From NCBI GenBank assembly GCA_027405735.1, contig JAPEHQ010000023.1, positions 434,001-498,000 of the forward strand: a DNA stretch of 64,000 bases, given 5' to 3'. The position numbers and the translations under genes are program-made. Positions 62,301-64,000 of this stretch are shown one piece after another. The DNA comes from Mucor racemosus (lineage: Eukaryota > Mucoromycota > Mucoromycetes > Mucorales > Mucoraceae). Under the pieces are notes generated by a model that saw nothing but the letters and a program-made list of their open reading frames with translations, had not been told where the DNA came from and ran no database searches. The first letter of the stretch is position 1. Each line of letters opens with the position of its first letter.

Positions 62301-64000
62301 AATTGAACACTGTCCATAATTGAACTAACAATACAAATAACAGCCAAAAGACAGAAATTGGCAATAACCTAAAATAAAAGAGATCATAAGTATTAAATTA
62401 CAATAAACAAAAATACCAAAGAAACTTACATGTGGATTAGTTGCTTTGGCAATCTTACTACGTTTAGAAGGCGTACGACCTGTATTCAACATAATCTTGG
62501 TATCATTACCAGTATAAACAACAATGCCAATAGCCCATTTTGTATTTCTCAAAACACAGCCTCTTAATAGAATGTTATTATAAGTTACTGCATCAGCTTT
62601 TTCATGCGAAACACCCGATCGAAGAGTATCAGTTTCATTGGCATCAATTTGCCAACGTAATACTGCATTATATTGATAAATATTGACATGAGGAGGTTCG
62701 CTTTCAATGTAGAATCGAGCACGCTCACAATCATGTTCTGTACGTAAACCAGATGTACCTGGTAACCCTTGACGTTGCTTTAAATTGGTTTCACCATCTA
62801 AATTTTGAGTTTCTACATAGCAAACATTGTCTGTTTCTGAAGTTGATAAAATTACAACATCTGCTGGAATATCTTGATCATTTTCTAATAAAACATAATC
62901 CCCAACATTTAATTCCTTCCATTTAATATTATCCCATTTTACTTGGCATGTTGCGGAAGGAGGATCCCCGGGAAAACCATCAGCACATTTGATAGGCTGA
63001 TTATTATGGCTATACATAGGCCTTAGAGATGAAGACGGTCTACCTTCCTGTTCTGGTTCCTGTTCTTCATTGATTCTAGATGTTGTTGGTACTGCAGAAG
63101 AATCTCTTGTAGACATACGATATAATACAGAATGAGGAATAGAACCTGGACGATAGGGTTTTTTCTCTAGTTCCAAATTGGGGGCTGTGTGGTTATTATT
63201 AGATCTACTGAAGATGCCAGAAACACCTGATCGAATGGTATCAGATCGTTTTCTAACGGTTGTCATGAGCGTCTTGGCAGGCGGTTGAGAGGGCTGTGGT
63301 GGTGGGTATTCACTCTGTTCTATTTCAGTTAAAGGTAAACGATCTTCTGATGACTTGATGTTAGGTTGATCATTAGTAGATAATGATGCAGATGATGATG
63401 GAGCAATTGCTTGTCTATAACTATGTGCATATTTGTTTTCACTGCCTGATAATACCGCAAAGAATCCAGCAATGACATGTAAAAAGTACCATGTTCCTTT
63501 ACGAACTTCAGGTACATTTACGTTACGCCAATTCGTTAATTTGAGCACATGGGAATTATTTACTTTATCATCACTTTGATTTCTCTTCCAATCTTCAACA
63601 GCATCTTTTATAGCTGTAATAATAAGAATAGCGATAAGTGGCAATGCAGATACAGCAGGTTCTGTCACACCAAATAAGGGAATACACTGTAAAATGACCG
63701 AGAATAAAAAGTATAAATTTGCAACATTTCTAAACTGTTCAAACAAGTTTTTCGGTACAAATGACAGTGGAGTGTATTTAGCTGTTCGCACTCGATTGCT
63801 GGCATAATTATGATGTATTTGACGTCCTTTATGGTCGTATTCTGAGAGCGGTAGTTTCATGTTTACATAAATATTTCTTCTTTGTTGCATATAAGAAGAT
63901 GTTGATTCCATACGCCGTAAATCATTTTGTTGTTGGTCCTCATCATCTTCATTCTCAGCATTTTGACGCTTTTGCTTTCTTTTCAAAAACTTATTGGCTC
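59376..64000 (-). CDS. P4-ATPase phospholipid flippase, Dnf type (5' end outside window)
   Basis: Flips phospholipids to the cytosolic leaflet of plasma and Golgi/endosome membranes. Exons in the window: 62430-64000 (open at the right edge), 62220-62368, 62071-62146, 61118-62012, 60203-61058 and 59376-60141, giving 1436 codons plus the missing start. Motifs in order: NRVRTAKYTPLSFVPKNLFE, the actuator loop LDGETNLK, PISLYISVEIVK in TM4, the phosphorylation site DKTGTLTQN, KGADSVIYERL, the hinge GDGANDVSMIQEANVG, then NIVWTFVLFWYQIFC and QFNGSMMFDY joined across the last intron. An unusual Ser/Pro-rich insert of about 170 residues lies between TM2 and DGET. The C-terminus is short and polar, ending in a QQQQ tract. 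Dnf1/2 type is favoured over Drs2 by the KYTPLSF region and the long insert (inference). A beta subunit (Cdc50/Lem3) is not in the window. Confidence 0.95.

Overview
The window looks like nuclear DNA of a filamentous fungus in the Mucorales (Mucoromycota). This rests on a very AT-rich background, short introns of about 50-80 nt with GT(A/G)..AG ends, long CAA glutamine tracts, a WC-2/MadB-type photoreceptor-partner gene with a CX2CX18CX2C GATA finger, and a general eukaryotic gene set (HMG-CoA reductase, P4-ATPase flippase, ATG8, DHHC acyltransferase, monopolin). The species is inferred, not proved. There are no bacterial features, no CRISPR array and no tRNA or rRNA that I could recognise. 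Most gene models below were assembled by hand. Every exon join was checked for GT/AG ends and reading phase, and for agreement with the protein family where one is recognised.

Layout. 0-1.9 kb: acid sphingomyelinase-like gene running off the left edge. 1.9-14.4 kb: gene-poor transposon block with a giant, almost perfect inverted repeat (arms about 2.03 kb, spacer 958 bp). It is made of two CACTA-ended elements head to head, which carry copied WD40 exons and are cut by two solo LTRs with 5-bp target duplications. 14.5-17.5 kb: O-acetylhomoserine sulfhydrylase and a low-complexity protein with a PP1-docking-like motif. 17.5-21.1 kb: long intergenic stretch. 21.2-23.8 kb: WC-2-like GATA factor and a PCL-type cyclin. 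25.8-29.8 kb: compact cluster of a Csm1/Pcs1 monopolin gene and thymidylate synthase on a shared divergent promoter with two ACGCG boxes, then a DHHC palmitoyltransferase. 29.8-41.9 kb: second transposon block with two more CACTA-like copies (one essentially full length), a 138-bp CACTA-ended MITE with a TAT duplication, another solo LTR and a long AT-rich repeat. 41.9-45.8 kb: tight tandem minus-strand cluster of a SET-domain methyltransferase, SNAPC3 and a divergent ATG8. 48.7-52.4 kb: HMG-CoA reductase. 53.4-56.3 kb: Harbinger-like transposase remnant next to a foldback element. 56.5-58.1 kb: monocarboxylate-type MFS transporter. 59.4 kb to the right edge: Dnf-type phospholipid flippase, 5' end outside the window.

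The genes are mostly housekeeping and do not form one pathway. The most unusual material is in the repeats (palindrome, CACTA ends with captured exons, nested solo LTRs of two families, foldback copies) and in splicing: a 2-nt micro-exon in the transporter gene and a 12-nt micro-exon in the DHHC gene are each needed to restore the conserved family motif.
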